Shown: positions 24,616-36,000, counted from the first letter of the stretch. The stretch is DNA of 64,000 bases from Lentisphaeria bacterium (GCA_016288215.1 JAEEYQ010000055.1:27513-91512), one strand, 5' to 3'. Program-made: numbers and translations. The notes: a model not told the origin generated them from the sequence alone.

Positions 24616-26259
24616 TTATTTGGCGAACCAGACGGTGAACGGGTTGTCCTCCCGCATGAGATTGCCTGCGGTGGCGTAGTCCACCAGCGTGCGTCCCTTC
24701 CATTGGACGGAGACGGGGGCGTCGGGAACCGCGCCGCGGGAGTCTTCCGCCAGAACGAGAGGTCCGCGCATGACGGCGGTGTAGGGGGAGCCGTCGGGGG
24801 CGTCCATCTCCTTGAGGGAGAGGTCGAAGGTCATGACGAGTTCATCGCCTTCGGTCCATGTGCGGGTGATGGGGAGGAAGGTGGACGGCGTGATGTTCAG
24901 CGGTTTCCCATTGAGGGTCAAGGACTTGCAGAAAGCGGGGATGCGGAGGCGCAGCGTGAAGTCCGCCGCCGACTGAAGACGGATGCGGGTTTCGTTGCCG
25001 TAGGGATAGCCGCCACTGACGCAGAGGCGGGTGCCGTCGGAGAAATCGGCGGTGAGGGGTTCGAAGAGGTTGAGGGAGGCGCCGCCCTCAATGGTGGTGA
25101 CGGCGAAGAGGGGGGCCATGGCGAGACCTTCGGGCCCTTGCGCCTTGCAGCAGTCATGTCCGTCGAAGGGTTCGCCGAAGCACTGCAGCATCTGGTCGGG
25201 GGCGGGGCACTTCCAGCCGCCGCCGGTCAGCGGGGTGGGGTTCGCGTGAATCCATGTGGAGCCGTCAGGCGCGATTTCGCCAAGAATCGCGTTGTAGAGG
25301 GAGCGTTCGGCGGCCTCGTAGGGCAGCACATCGTCGCTGAGGCGCGCGATGCGGTCGCAGTAATGGAGCCACGTCGCCGTGATGCAGGTTTCTCCGAGGG
25401 CGCCGCTGTCGTTTCGGGTCTGCTTGAAGCGGCCATCGAACCAATATTCGCCCATCGGGTCCATCAGGCCGCTGACGCCCGTGATCATGATTTCGTGGTT
25501 CCAGACGGCCTCGAAATAGCGGCGCAGCAACGCTTGGCGACGGCTGTCCGGAACGAGCTGGAGCAGTTCCGCCATGCCTTGGAAGCAGCTGGTCATCTCG
25601 TAGGCCTTGCCGTTGCCGATGTCCATGGGAAGGACGCCGTCCTCCACCGCCTGGAAGATGTTGTGCTTGGTGGAGCAGCCGCTGGCGATGATGTATTCCG
25701 CGAAGTCGAGGAAGCGCTTTTCGCCGCTGATGCGATAGACGCCGACGACCGCGCCAAGGATGGAGGATGACGCAAGTCCCCCGTGCTGACCGACTTCCAG
25801 AATGGACAGGCGGCCTTCGCCGACTTGGGTCATCAGATGGTCGAGAAGCCGGATGCAGCATTCCTTCACGGCGGGGTCTTGCCTGACCAGGTCGTAGTAG
25901 CGCAACAGTGTGAGCAGCACGTACTTGCGTCCCCAGACATCCCATCCCGTGCATTGCTTTTCAGCCGGATAGCTGCTGATGCAGCCGTCTGCGGTCTGAG
26001 TGGCCATCATGTCCTGCACCGTCTTGTCGATGATCCGCGCCAGCTCCGGGTCCTTCACATAGACGTTCGTCAGGATGGCGGAACGGACGATTTTGCCCCA
26101 AAACTCGCAGCGCCACGCGCCGTTGGTCTCGTATCTCAGGCGGAAGGGCTCCACCAGCTTGTCATAGTCGATTTTCTTCAGGCGGTTGGCGCAGGAGTTC
26201 TTCAGCGCCTTGCCCAACGGCCCCTGAAGGGTCAATGCCGTGATGGCGGGAAGGGTCAT
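24616..26259 (-). CDS. GH127-like (DUF1680) beta-L-arabinofuranosidase family protein
   Basis: A 547-residue (alpha/alpha)6-barrel protein. GETCITATWLHYC (about residue 288) supplies the Glu-x-Cys pair and GHDCCKAQGPEG (about residue 370) the Cys-Cys pair; in characterised GH127 enzymes these four residues bind zinc and one cysteine is the nucleophile. The C-terminal domain is beta-rich (FTLRLRIPAFCKSLTLNG). There is no signal peptide, so the substrate is probably taken up first. GAGG lies before the ATG. It is the first gene of a two-gene operon with the GH38-like gene. Confidence 0.85.
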   Translation of the reverse strand: MTLPAITALTLQGPLGKALKNSCANRLKKIDYDKLVEPFRLRYETNGAWRCEFWGKIVRSAILTNVYVKDPELARIIDKTVQDMMATQTADGCISSYPAEKQCTGWDVWGRKYVLLTLLRYYDLVRQDPAVKECCIRLLDHLMTQVGEGRLSILEVGQHGGLASSSILGAVVGVYRISGEKRFLDFAEYIIASGCSTKHNIFQAVEDGVLPMDIGNGKAYEMTSCFQGMAELLQLVPDSRRQALLRRYFEAVWNHEIMITGVSGLMDPMGEYWFDGRFKQTRNDSGALGETCITATWLHYCDRIARLSDDVLPYEAAERSLYNAILGEIAPDGSTWIHANPTPLTGGGWKCPAPDQMLQCFGEPFDGHDCCKAQGPEGLAMAPLFAVTTIEGGASLNLFEPLTADFSDGTRLCVSGGYPYGNETRIRLQSAADFTLRLRIPAFCKSLTLNGKPLNITPSTFLPITRTWTEGDELVMTFDLSLKEMDAPDGSPYTAVMRGPLVLAEDSRGAVPDAPVSVQWKGRTLVDYATAGNLMREDNPFTVWFAK

Positions 26260-26276
26260 AAGTACCTCTTTTGTAA

Positions 26277-26392
26277 AATTAGGAATTAGAAATTAGGAAT
26301 TAGGAATTTGTCATGAGAAATTAGGAATTAGAAATTTGTCATGAGAAATTAGGAATTAGAAATTTGTCATGAGAAATTAGGAATTAGGAATT
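26277..26392. repeat. GGAATTA/GAAATTA heptamer array with TTTGTCAT insertions
   Basis: Heptamers arranged in blocks of about 28-30 bases, each block ended by GGAATTTGTCATGA or GAAATTTGTCATGA, giving a second-order repeat. It lies just upstream of the GH127-like gene. Confidence 0.85.
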
Positions 26393-26394
26393 TA

Positions 26395-26475
26395 ACTAGA
26401 GACTCTAGAGTAACTAGATGAACTAGAAGCTCTAGAGTATCTAGATGAACTAGAAGCTCTAGAGGCTCTGGATAC
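26395..26475. repeat. CTAGAGNNN nonamer array (about 9 units)
   Basis: Consecutive 9-bp units: CTAGAGACT, CTAGAGTAA, CTAGATGAA, CTAGAAGCT, CTAGAGTAT, CTAGATGAA, CTAGAAGCT, CTAGAGGCT, CTGGATACT. The last unit runs into an AT-rich dyad. The rare CTAG tetramer is highly concentrated here. Confidence 0.85.
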
Positions 26476-26498
26476 TATACCATATTATATATATATGG
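26475..26498. repeat. AT-rich dyad (CTATACCATATTATATATAT)
   Basis: Identical over 24 bases to the dyad at 27988-28011 and followed by the same GTG. It ends the composite heptamer-nonamer-dyad cluster. Confidence 0.8.
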
Positions 26499-26570
26499 TG
26501 TCGTGTTTCAGTGGCGGCGGAGCACAGCCCGGAGGGAGTGCCGTCGCGAAGAAGCTCTAGAAGGGGAGGG

Positions 26571-27899
26571 TCAGGCGAGGGAGCCCATGGGGTCCCATGG
26601 CGCGAGAACGATCGGCTCCGCGTCGTAGGCGGCTTTCTGTTTGGCAGTCAAATACTTACGATGAATGACAACCTGATAGGCGTATTCGCTGAACCAGTCG
26701 TCCGTCATGATGTAGAAGCCGCGTTCGCCGTTCTTCTCGCCCCAGCTGTTCTCCACTTTCCAGCGGTCCGGCTTGCCATTGGTCATGTTGACGCCCAAAA
26801 GGACCATGGCGTGGGTGAGGCAGCTACTGCGATAGTCCAGCCGGCCGGCCTTGTCCAGTCCGAAGGAGACGCCCAGCAGGCTTTCATAGTCGAAGGTATG
26901 GGTGCCCATGATGCCTTTGTCACGGAGCAGCATCTTGCCGACATCGCTGCCGTACCAGACGGGCTCATTGTCGTTAAGTTGCTTGATGGCAAGCTTTTTC
27001 AGCTCATCGACAGGCAGATTGAGGTATTTGATCTGGCGGCCGCCGATGACGTTGCCAAGCATGGAGACGGTAAAGGAGCGGCCATAGGGCTTGTCGGCCG
27101 TCGGGGCGTTGATGACCGAGACATAGTCGTCCAAATCTTTTCCTATATATTTGTCGTAGAATGACTTAGGCGTCAGGTTCTCTTCACGGATGTATTTCTG
27201 GTCCTTGTCGCGAATCTCGAACGTGAAGGTTTTGGGCGGTTCGCCGAGGCAGATGCACAGGATGCGGTAGATTTCCTCCAGCATCTTCTCCTTGCAGGCG
27301 CGGAGTTTGGCCATGGTGGCCCCTTTGGCATGGGCATCGCGGAGGATTTTCGCGTCCTCCTGCAGCTTCAGGGTCATGAGGGCGTTCATCTGGTTGGTGT
27401 TGCTGGAGTGGAAAGTCTCCGGCATGACGGCCTTAGGCACGCAGCCGTATTTGTCCACGAGGGCGCAGAACATGTCCCACTGGCCGCCGTCCTGCAGAGG
27501 CGCGGTCAGCAGATGGATGATGATGCGGCTGTCCGTCGTCTCGTTCATGGTGGCGAGGATGTTCTCGAGGAAATAGTTGGCCTTTTCCAGTTTGTCCCAG
27601 AACATGGGATAGTTTTGGGAAAGTTCGAAGTTCTTGAGGTTGAGCTTCTTGATGATGGTGTAGCGCATGGTGTTCAGGGCCGCGAAAAGCCAGCAGCGGC
27701 CCGACTGGTTTTGGGAGGTGATGTCTCCCGTGGTCAGCTCCGTGGAGAAGACGAAGGGATTGTCGATGCGCTCCACGTGGTTTTCAGCGGCGGCGGAAAG
27801 GCCGTTTTTGACGACGGCCCGCATGCGTAGCCCGTTGATGGAATCGGCGGCGAAATTCTTCGCGCAGGCATTCAGAAATTTTTGTGAGATAGCATTCAT
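26571..27899 (-). CDS. pepC: Aminopeptidase C / bleomycin hydrolase (C1B peptidase)
   Basis: A 442-residue papain-like cysteine peptidase. The catalytic cysteine is Cys69 in QNQSGRCWLFAALN, the histidine is His363 in SCLTHAMVL, and the asparagine is Asn384 in KVENSWG. Length and the C-terminal extension fit the cytoplasmic hexameric aminopeptidase C family, which trims peptides. The C-terminus ends WDPMGSLA, so the last residues that reach into the active site in this family are present. It stands alone between two composite repeat clusters. No clear ribosome binding site is seen. Confidence 0.93.
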   Translation of the reverse strand: MNAISQKFLNACAKNFAADSINGLRMRAVVKNGLSAAAENHVERIDNPFVFSTELTTGDITSQNQSGRCWLFAALNTMRYTIIKKLNLKNFELSQNYPMFWDKLEKANYFLENILATMNETTDSRIIIHLLTAPLQDGGQWDMFCALVDKYGCVPKAVMPETFHSSNTNQMNALMTLKLQEDAKILRDAHAKGATMAKLRACKEKMLEEIYRILCICLGEPPKTFTFEIRDKDQKYIREENLTPKSFYDKYIGKDLDDYVSVINAPTADKPYGRSFTVSMLGNVIGGRQIKYLNLPVDELKKLAIKQLNDNEPVWYGSDVGKMLLRDKGIMGTHTFDYESLLGVSFGLDKAGRLDYRSSCLTHAMVLLGVNMTNGKPDRWKVENSWGEKNGERGFYIMTDDWFSEYAYQVVIHRKYLTAKQKAAYDAEPIVLAPWDPMGSLA

Positions 27900-27904
27900 A
27901 TTTA

Positions 27905-27987
27905 AGAATTAGAAATTAGAAATTAGGAATTTTACTTGAGACTCTGGAGTATCTAGAGTATCTAGAGTATCTAGAAGACTCTGGAGA
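27905..27987. repeat. GGAATTA heptamers followed by CTAGAGNNN nonamers
   Basis: A short heptamer run (27905-27931) is followed by nonamers (CTTGAGACT, CTGGAGTAT, CTAGAGTAT twice, then a 10-base unit and CTGGAGACT). The order is the same as at 26277-26475. Confidence 0.8.
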
Positions 27988-28011
27988 CTATACCATATTA
28001 TATATATATGG
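27988..28011. repeat. AT-rich dyad (CTATACCATATTATATATAT)
   Basis: Same 24-base sequence as 26475-26498. It lies 9 bases downstream of the PfkB kinase gene stop and about 90 bases upstream of pepC. Confidence 0.8.
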
Positions 28012-28020
28012 TGTTGCGTT

Positions 28021-29163
28021 TTAGTGGCGGCAGGGGCCGACCCAGACGGACTGGCTGTCCAGCGTCCAGCCGTCCGCCGCGATGTCCAGATGGATTTTCT
28101 CCCAACCGGCGGCGATGCGGGCTTGAGTGGCGTCCCAGCTCTGGACGCCGCTGAGGGAATCCGGCGCCTCCACGTTGCAGGCGCCGACGGCTCCCGCGAA
28201 GAGGCCCGCCTCTTCCATGGAGAGGCCGCGGAGCAGGGCGCAGAGGAAGCCGCCGATGGAGGCGTCGCCCGCGCCAGTGGCGCCTTTGAAGACCCGTTCC
28301 TTGAAGATGGGGAAGAGCATTTCGCGGTTGGCCCACGCCGTGATGTCCGCCGGACGGGCATGTCCCATCTGCGAGATGCGGTTGTCGGCGGCGCTGCGGA
28401 TGTACATGCCGCGTTTGCCGAGTTTGATGGCGGCGACGGCGGCTCCCATGTCAATCAGCTCCGCCCCCAGTTTCTCCAAGTCTTGTACGGACAGGTTGTC
28501 GCCTTCTCCAAAGCGTTCGGGGCAAAGCATATACAGCAACTCGTCCGAGCTGGGCATGAAGACATCGACGAACGGCAGCACTTCCGACAGAAGCTTCTTC
28601 CAGTTGACCTTGCCGGCGGGGCCCTTCACATCAGGCATGCCGGGGTCCATGGATGTCGTAAGTCCTAACTCCTTGGCATGACGATACATGGAGATGAGTT
28701 CGCGGCCTTCGTTCGCATAGGTTCCTGCCATGAAGGCGGGATAGCCGAAATGGAAGAGGTCGGCCTCCTTGACCAAATCCCAATTGATGTCGGAAGCCAC
28801 ATAGCTGGCATTGGCGCCTGGGCAGTGGAGGAAGATGCGGTCGATGCCGGGGATGTTGATGACCATGGTATAGGAGGTGACCTCGCCAGGGACGACGGTC
28901 ATGCCCTTGTCCATGCCGTCCGCGCGGCGGCGGATGATGTCCTTCACGGAATTGCCGAAGGAGTCGTCTCCGATTTTGCCCATGAGGGTGACGGGCGTGC
29001 CAAGGATGTGCATGGAGAGGCCCGTGTTGGAGACGGCGCCGCCGGTGGCCAGCGTGGGGGAGCCGACTTCGTAGAGACGGCCCGGAATCAGGTCAAAGTG
29101 ATGGTCGACGGCGGGGATGACGTCCAGGCAGATGTGTCCTGCGACGACGGCTTTTTTCATCAT
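28021..29163 (-). CDS. PfkB-family carbohydrate kinase
   Basis: A 380-residue ribokinase-fold protein. The first PfkB motif region is TLATGGAVSNTGLSMHILG with KIGDDSFG, and the second is KGATGAGDASIGG, containing the catalytic aspartate and anion hole. The substrate sugar cannot be told. It is the last gene of an operon with mreC (18-base gap), the 2,017-residue secreted protein and a membrane protein. AAGGA is placed correctly before the ATG. Ends immediately before an AT-rich dyad. Confidence 0.88.
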   Translation of the reverse strand: MMKKAVVAGHICLDVIPAVDHHFDLIPGRLYEVGSPTLATGGAVSNTGLSMHILGTPVTLMGKIGDDSFGNSVKDIIRRRADGMDKGMTVVPGEVTSYTMVINIPGIDRIFLHCPGANASYVASDINWDLVKEADLFHFGYPAFMAGTYANEGRELISMYRHAKELGLTTSMDPGMPDVKGPAGKVNWKKLLSEVLPFVDVFMPSSDELLYMLCPERFGEGDNLSVQDLEKLGAELIDMGAAVAAIKLGKRGMYIRSAADNRISQMGHARPADITAWANREMLFPIFKERVFKGATGAGDASIGGFLCALLRGLSMEEAGLFAGAVGACNVEAPDSLSGVQSWDATQARIAAGWEKIHLDIAADGWTLDSQSVWVGPCRH

Positions 29164-29181
29164 GGGATATTCCTTCTGCAG

Positions 29182-30033
29182 TTATTGCCCCTCATTGACG
29201 AGTTCTCGCCGCGGCAGGGGGCAGATGACCGTGACGAAATGGATGATGCCAAAATCCGCGAAGGGCTCGACCTGGAGACAGGCGCGGGAGGCGTCCTCGA
29301 TTTGGAAGAGCCGTCCCTGCGCATCTGGCTTGATGAGGCCCACGGGAAGGCCGGGGGGCAGCCAGCCGCCGAGTCCAGACGTTACTATATGCTGTTCTGG
29401 AGACAATTCCATGTCCTTTGGCAAAAAATCCACTTGACAGCAGGGTTTATCACGGGAAGGGGGGCCGCCTTTGCCATGGATGACGCCCGTGTAGGGGGTT
29501 CCGTTGATGACGACGCTGAAGCGGCAGCCGGGGGCGGCGAGCGTCTCCACTTCCGCGCTGTGTGCGTAGACTTGGCTGACGCGGCCGATGACAGCGGAAT
29601 CCGCCAGCACGACGGCGCCGACGCTGATGCCGTCGTGGGAGCCATGGGTGATGGTGAAGCCCAGATTCCACAGCACGGGGTCCCGCAGCAGCACTTCTGC
29701 GCGAACCATCTTCCAGCCAGGCATTTCTGGCAGTTGCAGCATACGGCGCAGTTGGGCGTTCTCCTCCTGCAGCTGCGAAAGACCCGCCAGAGACATCTCG
29801 AGGCGGCGCAGGCGAATGGCGTCGTCGATCTCCTGCTGCTCCTCCTCCTGCGGCTTGCGGGGGAATATCCATCGGACGGTGCGACGAACCTGCCCCTCAA
29901 TGCGCCGCCATGCTCCCGCAAACGGTGCGCTGATGCTGATGGCAATGCGCCGCCCGCCTCCCGTGCTGGCCAGCAGGAGGAGAAGGACGGCGCAGATGCA
30001 GGTGATGACCTGTCGAATGGACTTGTGGGTCAT
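29182..30033 (-). CDS. mreC: Rod shape-determining protein MreC
   Basis: A 283-residue protein. An N-terminal membrane anchor (VITCICAVLLLLLAS) is followed by a coiled coil of about residues 62-102 (EEQQEIDDAIRLRRLEMSL, LQEENAQLRRML). The periplasmic beta-barrel region has the family signatures LLRDPVLWNLGFTITHG, GAVVLADSAVIGRVSQV and TSGLGGWLPPGLPVG. MreC links MreB filaments to the wall synthesis machinery. Here it sits between a secreted giant protein and a sugar kinase, with no mreB or mreD beside it, which is an unusual location. It may be the only copy or a duplicate. Confidence 0.88.
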   Translation of the reverse strand: MTHKSIRQVITCICAVLLLLLASTGGGRRIAISISAPFAGAWRRIEGQVRRTVRWIFPRKPQEEEQQEIDDAIRLRRLEMSLAGLSQLQEENAQLRRMLQLPEMPGWKMVRAEVLLRDPVLWNLGFTITHGSHDGISVGAVVLADSAVIGRVSQVYAHSAEVETLAAPGCRFSVVINGTPYTGVIHGKGGPPSRDKPCCQVDFLPKDMELSPEQHIVTSGLGGWLPPGLPVGLIKPDAQGRLFQIEDASRACLQVEPFADFGIIHFVTVICPLPRRELVNEGQ

Positions 30034-30084
30034 GGCATGTTTATTCTAACTGCTTGATACAGAATAATTTATGTATTCATTGGA

Positions 30085-33000
30085 CTATTTGACAAGGGGG
30101 AACTCAAAGGGCAGGGACAGGTTTCCGGCCTTGTCCTTTGCCTGGAACTGAATCCATTGGACGGCGGCGTCTCCCATCTTCTCCCGAAGGGTCTTCAGGT
30201 CGGCGGGGGCCGTGGAGGCGAATTCGTGGCTCCAGAGCTTCTCCTTCGGATTCTCCGGATTGATGGCGGTGGCCACCAGACCTCCGACGCCGCTGGCGTC
30301 ATAGGCAACCCACGTGAGCGGGTCATCGGCGGCGGAATTCTCCGGTGGCGCGAGGATGTAGAAGTCGTCCATGGTCAGAGGGTCGCCGTGCTGCGTGCCG
30401 CCGCGTTCGAAAATGAGGCTGGTGATCATGATCTTGTCCAAATCCTCCTGCGCGACGCCACTCTTGGAGAGAAGCTCCTTCACGTTGAATATCAGTCGGT
30501 TAGGCACATCGGACTTCCATTCGATCTTTTGCTCCGCGTTCAATGCGCCCTTCGGCGGCTTGGCGTTCAGGGCGATGACGTAGGTCTTCTTGTCCTCCGC
30601 CGTCAGCGTCAGGTTGAACACGAGGGAGTTGCGGATGTTCGTCTGGGAGATGCGGAAGGCCAGGTAGGGATGCGTGGAGGGCTTCCATTTCGTGGCCAGA
30701 GACAGGATGCCGCTTCCATAATAGGAGGTATGGTACAAGTGGGCGTTCTGTCCGTGCTTGTGGATGATGGATGCGCTGCTGTGGCCGCCGGCGCTGAAGA
30801 CGCGGGACGTGTCGGTGGTGCCGTCCCATGTGACGGCCTTCAGCACGTTTGGCGAGAAGGCGGTGGAGTACCATGCGGGGCCCGTCTTGTCGGAGGCGTA
30901 ATCCACTTTGAAAGAGCCACTTGCACGTGGAATTGTGTTGCCGGCGCCGTCGACGATGTTGTCGATGGCGAACTCGAACTCGTCGCCGTCTTTGGATGCG
31001 TCAAGCAGCTTACGGAAGACCAGCGGATGGTTCAGCACGATGGTTTCGCGGTTCTTGTCGTGGATGAGGCGATGAGACCAGGGGAGGAGGCTCTTGAGTT
31101 GTTCGCCGTTGACATGGAACGTGGCCTGGTCGATTCGCCACGGGGCGCCGATGCCGTCGGCTTTGGTGAAGTCGATTTGGAGTTCCGTGCCGTTGAGCTG
31201 CGGCGTGGTGCTTCCTTCCACATGGAAGTTGGTGACCAGCGGCTTGCGGTCCAAGAGGAAGGGGAGTGAGATGGGAAAGCTTTCCGCCCCTTGGGTGTCC
31301 CGTGCCTTGATGAACAGCTGATAGACGCCGTCGGTCCGTTCGCCCAATTCGGGCGTGACGGTGGCTCCAGGAGCGAACTCCTTCCAGGAGAGGGCGTTAC
31401 GCTGTTCATCCGTCAAGTCGGGATAGGGCGTTTCGTTAGCGGAGACGGCGCAGAGCACGACCTGGACGCCGTCGAGGTCATAGAATGTGGGGGTCAGATT
31501 GAGCTGTTCGGCGCTGTGGACGGCGGGGCCGATGACCAGATCGTCGTAGTTGATCCAACTGTAACGGCCCGTCTGGTCCGGAGAGCCGACGGAGCGAAGA
31601 AGCAGCTCGGACATGGTGAAGCGGTTGGGGGAGAAGTTCTCCAGCTGGATGGCGTCTGGAATCATGCCTGTCCAGGTGTGCCATGTCTCATCCATTTTGA
31701 AATTTGGGGAGACGCGGCAGGCGACGGCGGCGCTGTAGTCCCCCGCCGCGACCTGCGCGTAGCTGGAACCGCTGCCCTGAATCCGCATCATGGCGCTGAT
31801 GTAGGACATGTCGGAGGCGCGGTAGCGGAACTGCAGGATGGGGTATTGGGCGATATTGAAGTTGCCGGTGCCGAAGGAGGTGTTCAGCACTTGGCCGTAG
31901 GCGGTGTTGCGGACGACCAGGTAGCTGGAGGGGTTCGCGTCCTGGCCAGCGGTGCCCACGGCATCCTGTCGAACGACCATGCGAGGCGGTCCTGCAAAGT
32001 CCAGCGGCTTCTGGGGACCGTCCTCAAAGGTGAGCACATAGGGGGAGAGGCCGTTGGCGGCCATCCACACGGGGGCGCCGTTGACGCGGCCCTCCTTGGC
32101 GGGCAGGGTGAATTCCAGAGTCTCCGTGCCTGTGTTGGCGAAAATCTTCAGGGTGCCGGTGGCGATGGCCTCTGCCACGGCGGCGGTGCGGGGCAGGATG
32201 CCCAGCCGATAGTCGTCCGCCATGTTTCCATGGCGGGGCGGCATCGGCTTACTGTCGAAAATCAGGTTGGACATGCTAAACCGGCGGTCCACGTAGTTGG
32301 CGTCGTGGGTCATGCGGACGGTGTCCAACCGCTCCGGATCCCATGAGACGGTGACGGGAACCTTCTCCGGCAGGACGATCCAGTTCAGCTCCTGAATGAT
32401 GTTGTTGCCGCCTTTGCGCAGCTCAAGATACAGGGTATGCAGGCCGGGTTCCGTCTGCGCGTTGAGGAATTCGGTCAGTTCGGCGGGATCCGTGGTGCGC
32501 AGGAGCCGTTCGGTGTCCGTCAGGCTGCTTCGCAGGGAGATTTGGCACCCTTCGTCCAGATCAAGCTCCGGCACGCCGTAGAAGATGGGGGACAGCGACG
32601 TGACGGCATACATGGCCCCGGGGCCATTGCCCCAAATGCCGTTGGAAATGGCGTCAAGTTGCTCGATGCCAAAGCCTTCGACGCATGCCACCATGTGGTT
32701 TTCATCGTCCTTGGGACGATGGAAGCGGAAGGGAATCCACACCGTGACGGGGGCCCATTCTGTGTTTGAAGTTGTAACTTCCTCTACTGGAACAACTTCC
32801 GTATTTCCAGCCATCCGCCATTGACCATCGCTGAAGGTGTCGCCACTGATGTGGTGATAAAGACGGAAATGAGGCGAGTATTTCTCTCCCTCCAGCTTTC
32901 CGACGGTGTAGAAGAAGTTGAGTCTGGCCTTGGCGTTTCGCTTCATGAGAAAACGCCAGCCGGCAATGTTGTTCATGGGAGTGGCGGGCAGTTGGGCATG

Positions 33001-36000
33001 GATGGCCATGTCACCGGAGCCCAAGAGGTTACGGTAGACGAGTCCGTCCGAGTTGAGGAGGAATGGGGTGAGGCGGCTCTGGCCCACGGTGTCCTCATAG
33101 CTCCAGAAGCGTTCGGAGAGGGCGTCCAGCGGGAAGCCGCCGATGGTGGCGTACCAGGTGAGGTCCCGTGGCTCGCGTTCCTCCACGGCCTCTTGCTGAT
33201 TCTCTTCATGTCCTTCATTGTCAGCGGCTTCTGGCTGCGCCTCCGATTCCGAGGCTGCGGCTTCCGCCGTTTGCTTTTCCTCCGTGTTCGGGTCTGGCGG
33301 GAAGACGGCGGCGGCCATGTCCACGGTGTCCAGCCGCTTGACGGGGAAGGGGCGGGGCTCCACATGGTCGTAGGTGATTTTGATTTGGGCCAGCGTCATG
33401 CTGTGGACAAAGGTCCAGATGCCCACGAGACCTTCCCGAATCATCTCCGGATCCGTCTCCTGGAAGAGGCGCTCGTCGTCGAAGTAGTATTCGAGCTTGT
33501 CGCCGATTTTGCGCAACTTGATGTAGAACCAGGCGCCGTGGTAGGGGCGCCCTTGGGAGATGAGCGGATTTAAAATCTTACGTACCAGACCTTTACGATT
33601 TCTCGGGACGGTATAGGCGTCCGTGGTGTCGATTTTGTTGCCGTTTTTGTACATGGAGGTCCAGTTCTGCGAGAGGTTCTGGTCCCATTCCGTGCAGGCG
33701 ACGGTGTAGCCGGAGCCGGGGCTGGTCTCGGCGGCCATGATGGTGCAGTTCAGGTTGCCGCTTTCGTCATAGTGCTCGTGGCGGGTTCCCGCGTAGAACT
33801 CCAGCGTCATGTCCCCTTTGAAGTATTGTTTCCGCCAGAAGGCGCCCAGCCCGGTGACGGCCTCTGCGATCATGTGGGACCAGCTGGGGGTGCATTGGAA
33901 GCGGTTGATGATCTGCCAGTCGCCGCCGTTGGCCAGCCAGTCGTGGGGGGACTCGTTGAAGAACTCGTCGATGATGTTGTCCCGCGTGACTTTGGTGCGG
34001 GACAGATGCTCCTGAGTCATGCCTTTGACGCGGGTCAGAGTCCCGATGTCCTTCAGCGTGACGTTCAGGCGCTGGCGGAGCAGGGTCTTGCCGCCGACTT
34101 CCACCCAGGCCCATTGGCCTTCATGATGGAGATAGTAGTCCAAGGTCTCCACGCCTTTGCCCTCTTCGGGAGTCAGCGTGGCCTCCTGAACCACGGGCTC
34201 CTCCTGAGTCGGATCGCGGAAGCCGAGACGGATTTGGGCATCGCGGATTTCCACGAACAGGGCACCGTTCTCCTGCTCCTCCGGAATGGCGGTGTGGAGG
34301 TCGGAGCCGGGGATGCAGGGCATGCGCAGCACATAATCGCCGAAGAAGTCGCCTTTGTGCCACATGGAGTCGAACTTGCCCGCGATCCACTGTCCTTCCG
34401 GAGAGGACCAATGCCGCATGAAGGGGTCCTTCTGGAAGACCAGGTTCTTCTGGACCAGTTCGCGGAAAATGCCGCGGTCCTCCACGTCCCGAATCTGTTT
34501 GAAGGTGACGGTGCCGCCGCCGCTCCAGAGGCCGTTGGCTCCTTTCAGATCTCCTTCCCGCTCAAGCAGATGGACAAGGACTCCGTTGATGAAGCAGCGG
34601 ACCCGGCCCGTCTCCGACGCGTCGATCATCAGCTCCAGAGGCTCCTGTGGATTGAAGGTGGGTTGGGCGCAGCTGTCGATGCCTGTGACCTCTTCGCCGT
34701 TTACTTCCTGCAGGGAACTGGTCAGGACGCCGTCGGCCAGCTTCAGCCGGAAGAGGAGATAGGGGCTGTCCTCCCCCTGCCAGCCGCCGACGATGCCCAC
34801 GTCCCAGCTGTCGCCTTGCGGGACCGCGAGGGCGGAGAAGACCCGCTTGAGATTATGGCGTCGCCCAAATAGTTGCAGCAAAGGAGTTTCCGAAGAGGAA
34901 AGAGTGACGGCGTCATTGTTGAAGGTGCTGCCGTTGGGGCGGTTCAGGGCGTTGAAGGCGAGGCTATTGGTGGTGGTCAAATCCACTTGCGTGAAATGGC
35001 TGGCGGTCACGTCGTCGAAGCGGATCTGTTCAGGCGTGTTGGCGAACAGGCCGAATTTGCCGCCTTCGGGCAGGGCCTCCTTGATGCGGAACAGCTCGAG
35101 ATGGTCCAGTTCGCAGATGATGGTGTTGGCGTGGAGCTTGACGCCGGGCAGGTACCATTGGTTGTCGAAGAGGGCGACGCGGGCGCGGGCGAGCATGGTG
35201 CGCTGGCCGTCGATCTGCCGCCACAGCCGGACTTCCCGCTGCTCGGGGTTCTCGTCGTCCATGCAGAGGGTCAGGGCGTAGAAGCTGGCCCGTTTGGGGT
35301 CGACGATGGGCTCCGTCTCCCCTTCGCGGAGCTCCGGCTTGGCGTCCCGATGGAAGAAGACCAGACCGGCTTCCCCTTTGACGGGCTGCAGGGAGGCGGT
35401 GAGGCTGTAGTTGTCATAGATGTCATAGCCGGTGGTGATGACGCAGTCCACTTCGTCGCCGCCGCCTTTCAGAGAGTAGAAATTGGGGCTTTTGTCGGCG
35501 GTGAGAGGGGCTTCCTTGGCGCGCTGCTGATTGGTCTCCGGACGGGCCACCGCCTCCTGTTGGGCGGTGTGGATGTGCCATGTGCCGTATTGGATGACCC
35601 ATGGATACAGCTCGTTGGGGGCGCCTTCCTCAATCATGAAATCCGTGGTGAAGCCGACGCGGGCCACGGGATGGAAACTGACGTCGTTGTGGACGCGGCA
35701 GCGCATGCGCTTCGGCCAGTAGATGCTGCCGGGGAGGCTCAGCGGCGCGGCGACGCTGCCTCGAATCTCGTGGTTCAGATAGAAAGTCCATTCGTCTTCG
35801 CGGAATTTGATGGTGACTTCCCCCTCTTCAGGCTCGTCGGCGTCGTCCCGCTGGCTGAACCAGCCGGCGGGCAGTTCCTTTTCGGAGCCGTCAGGAAGCA
35901 GTTCAGTGAGCTTGAATCCGCCGCGCCAGATGTCCATGCGGACGCTGCGGTCGGTCTCCGGCTGATGGACGAGGAGCCGCAGGGTGTCCGTGGCCCGCCA

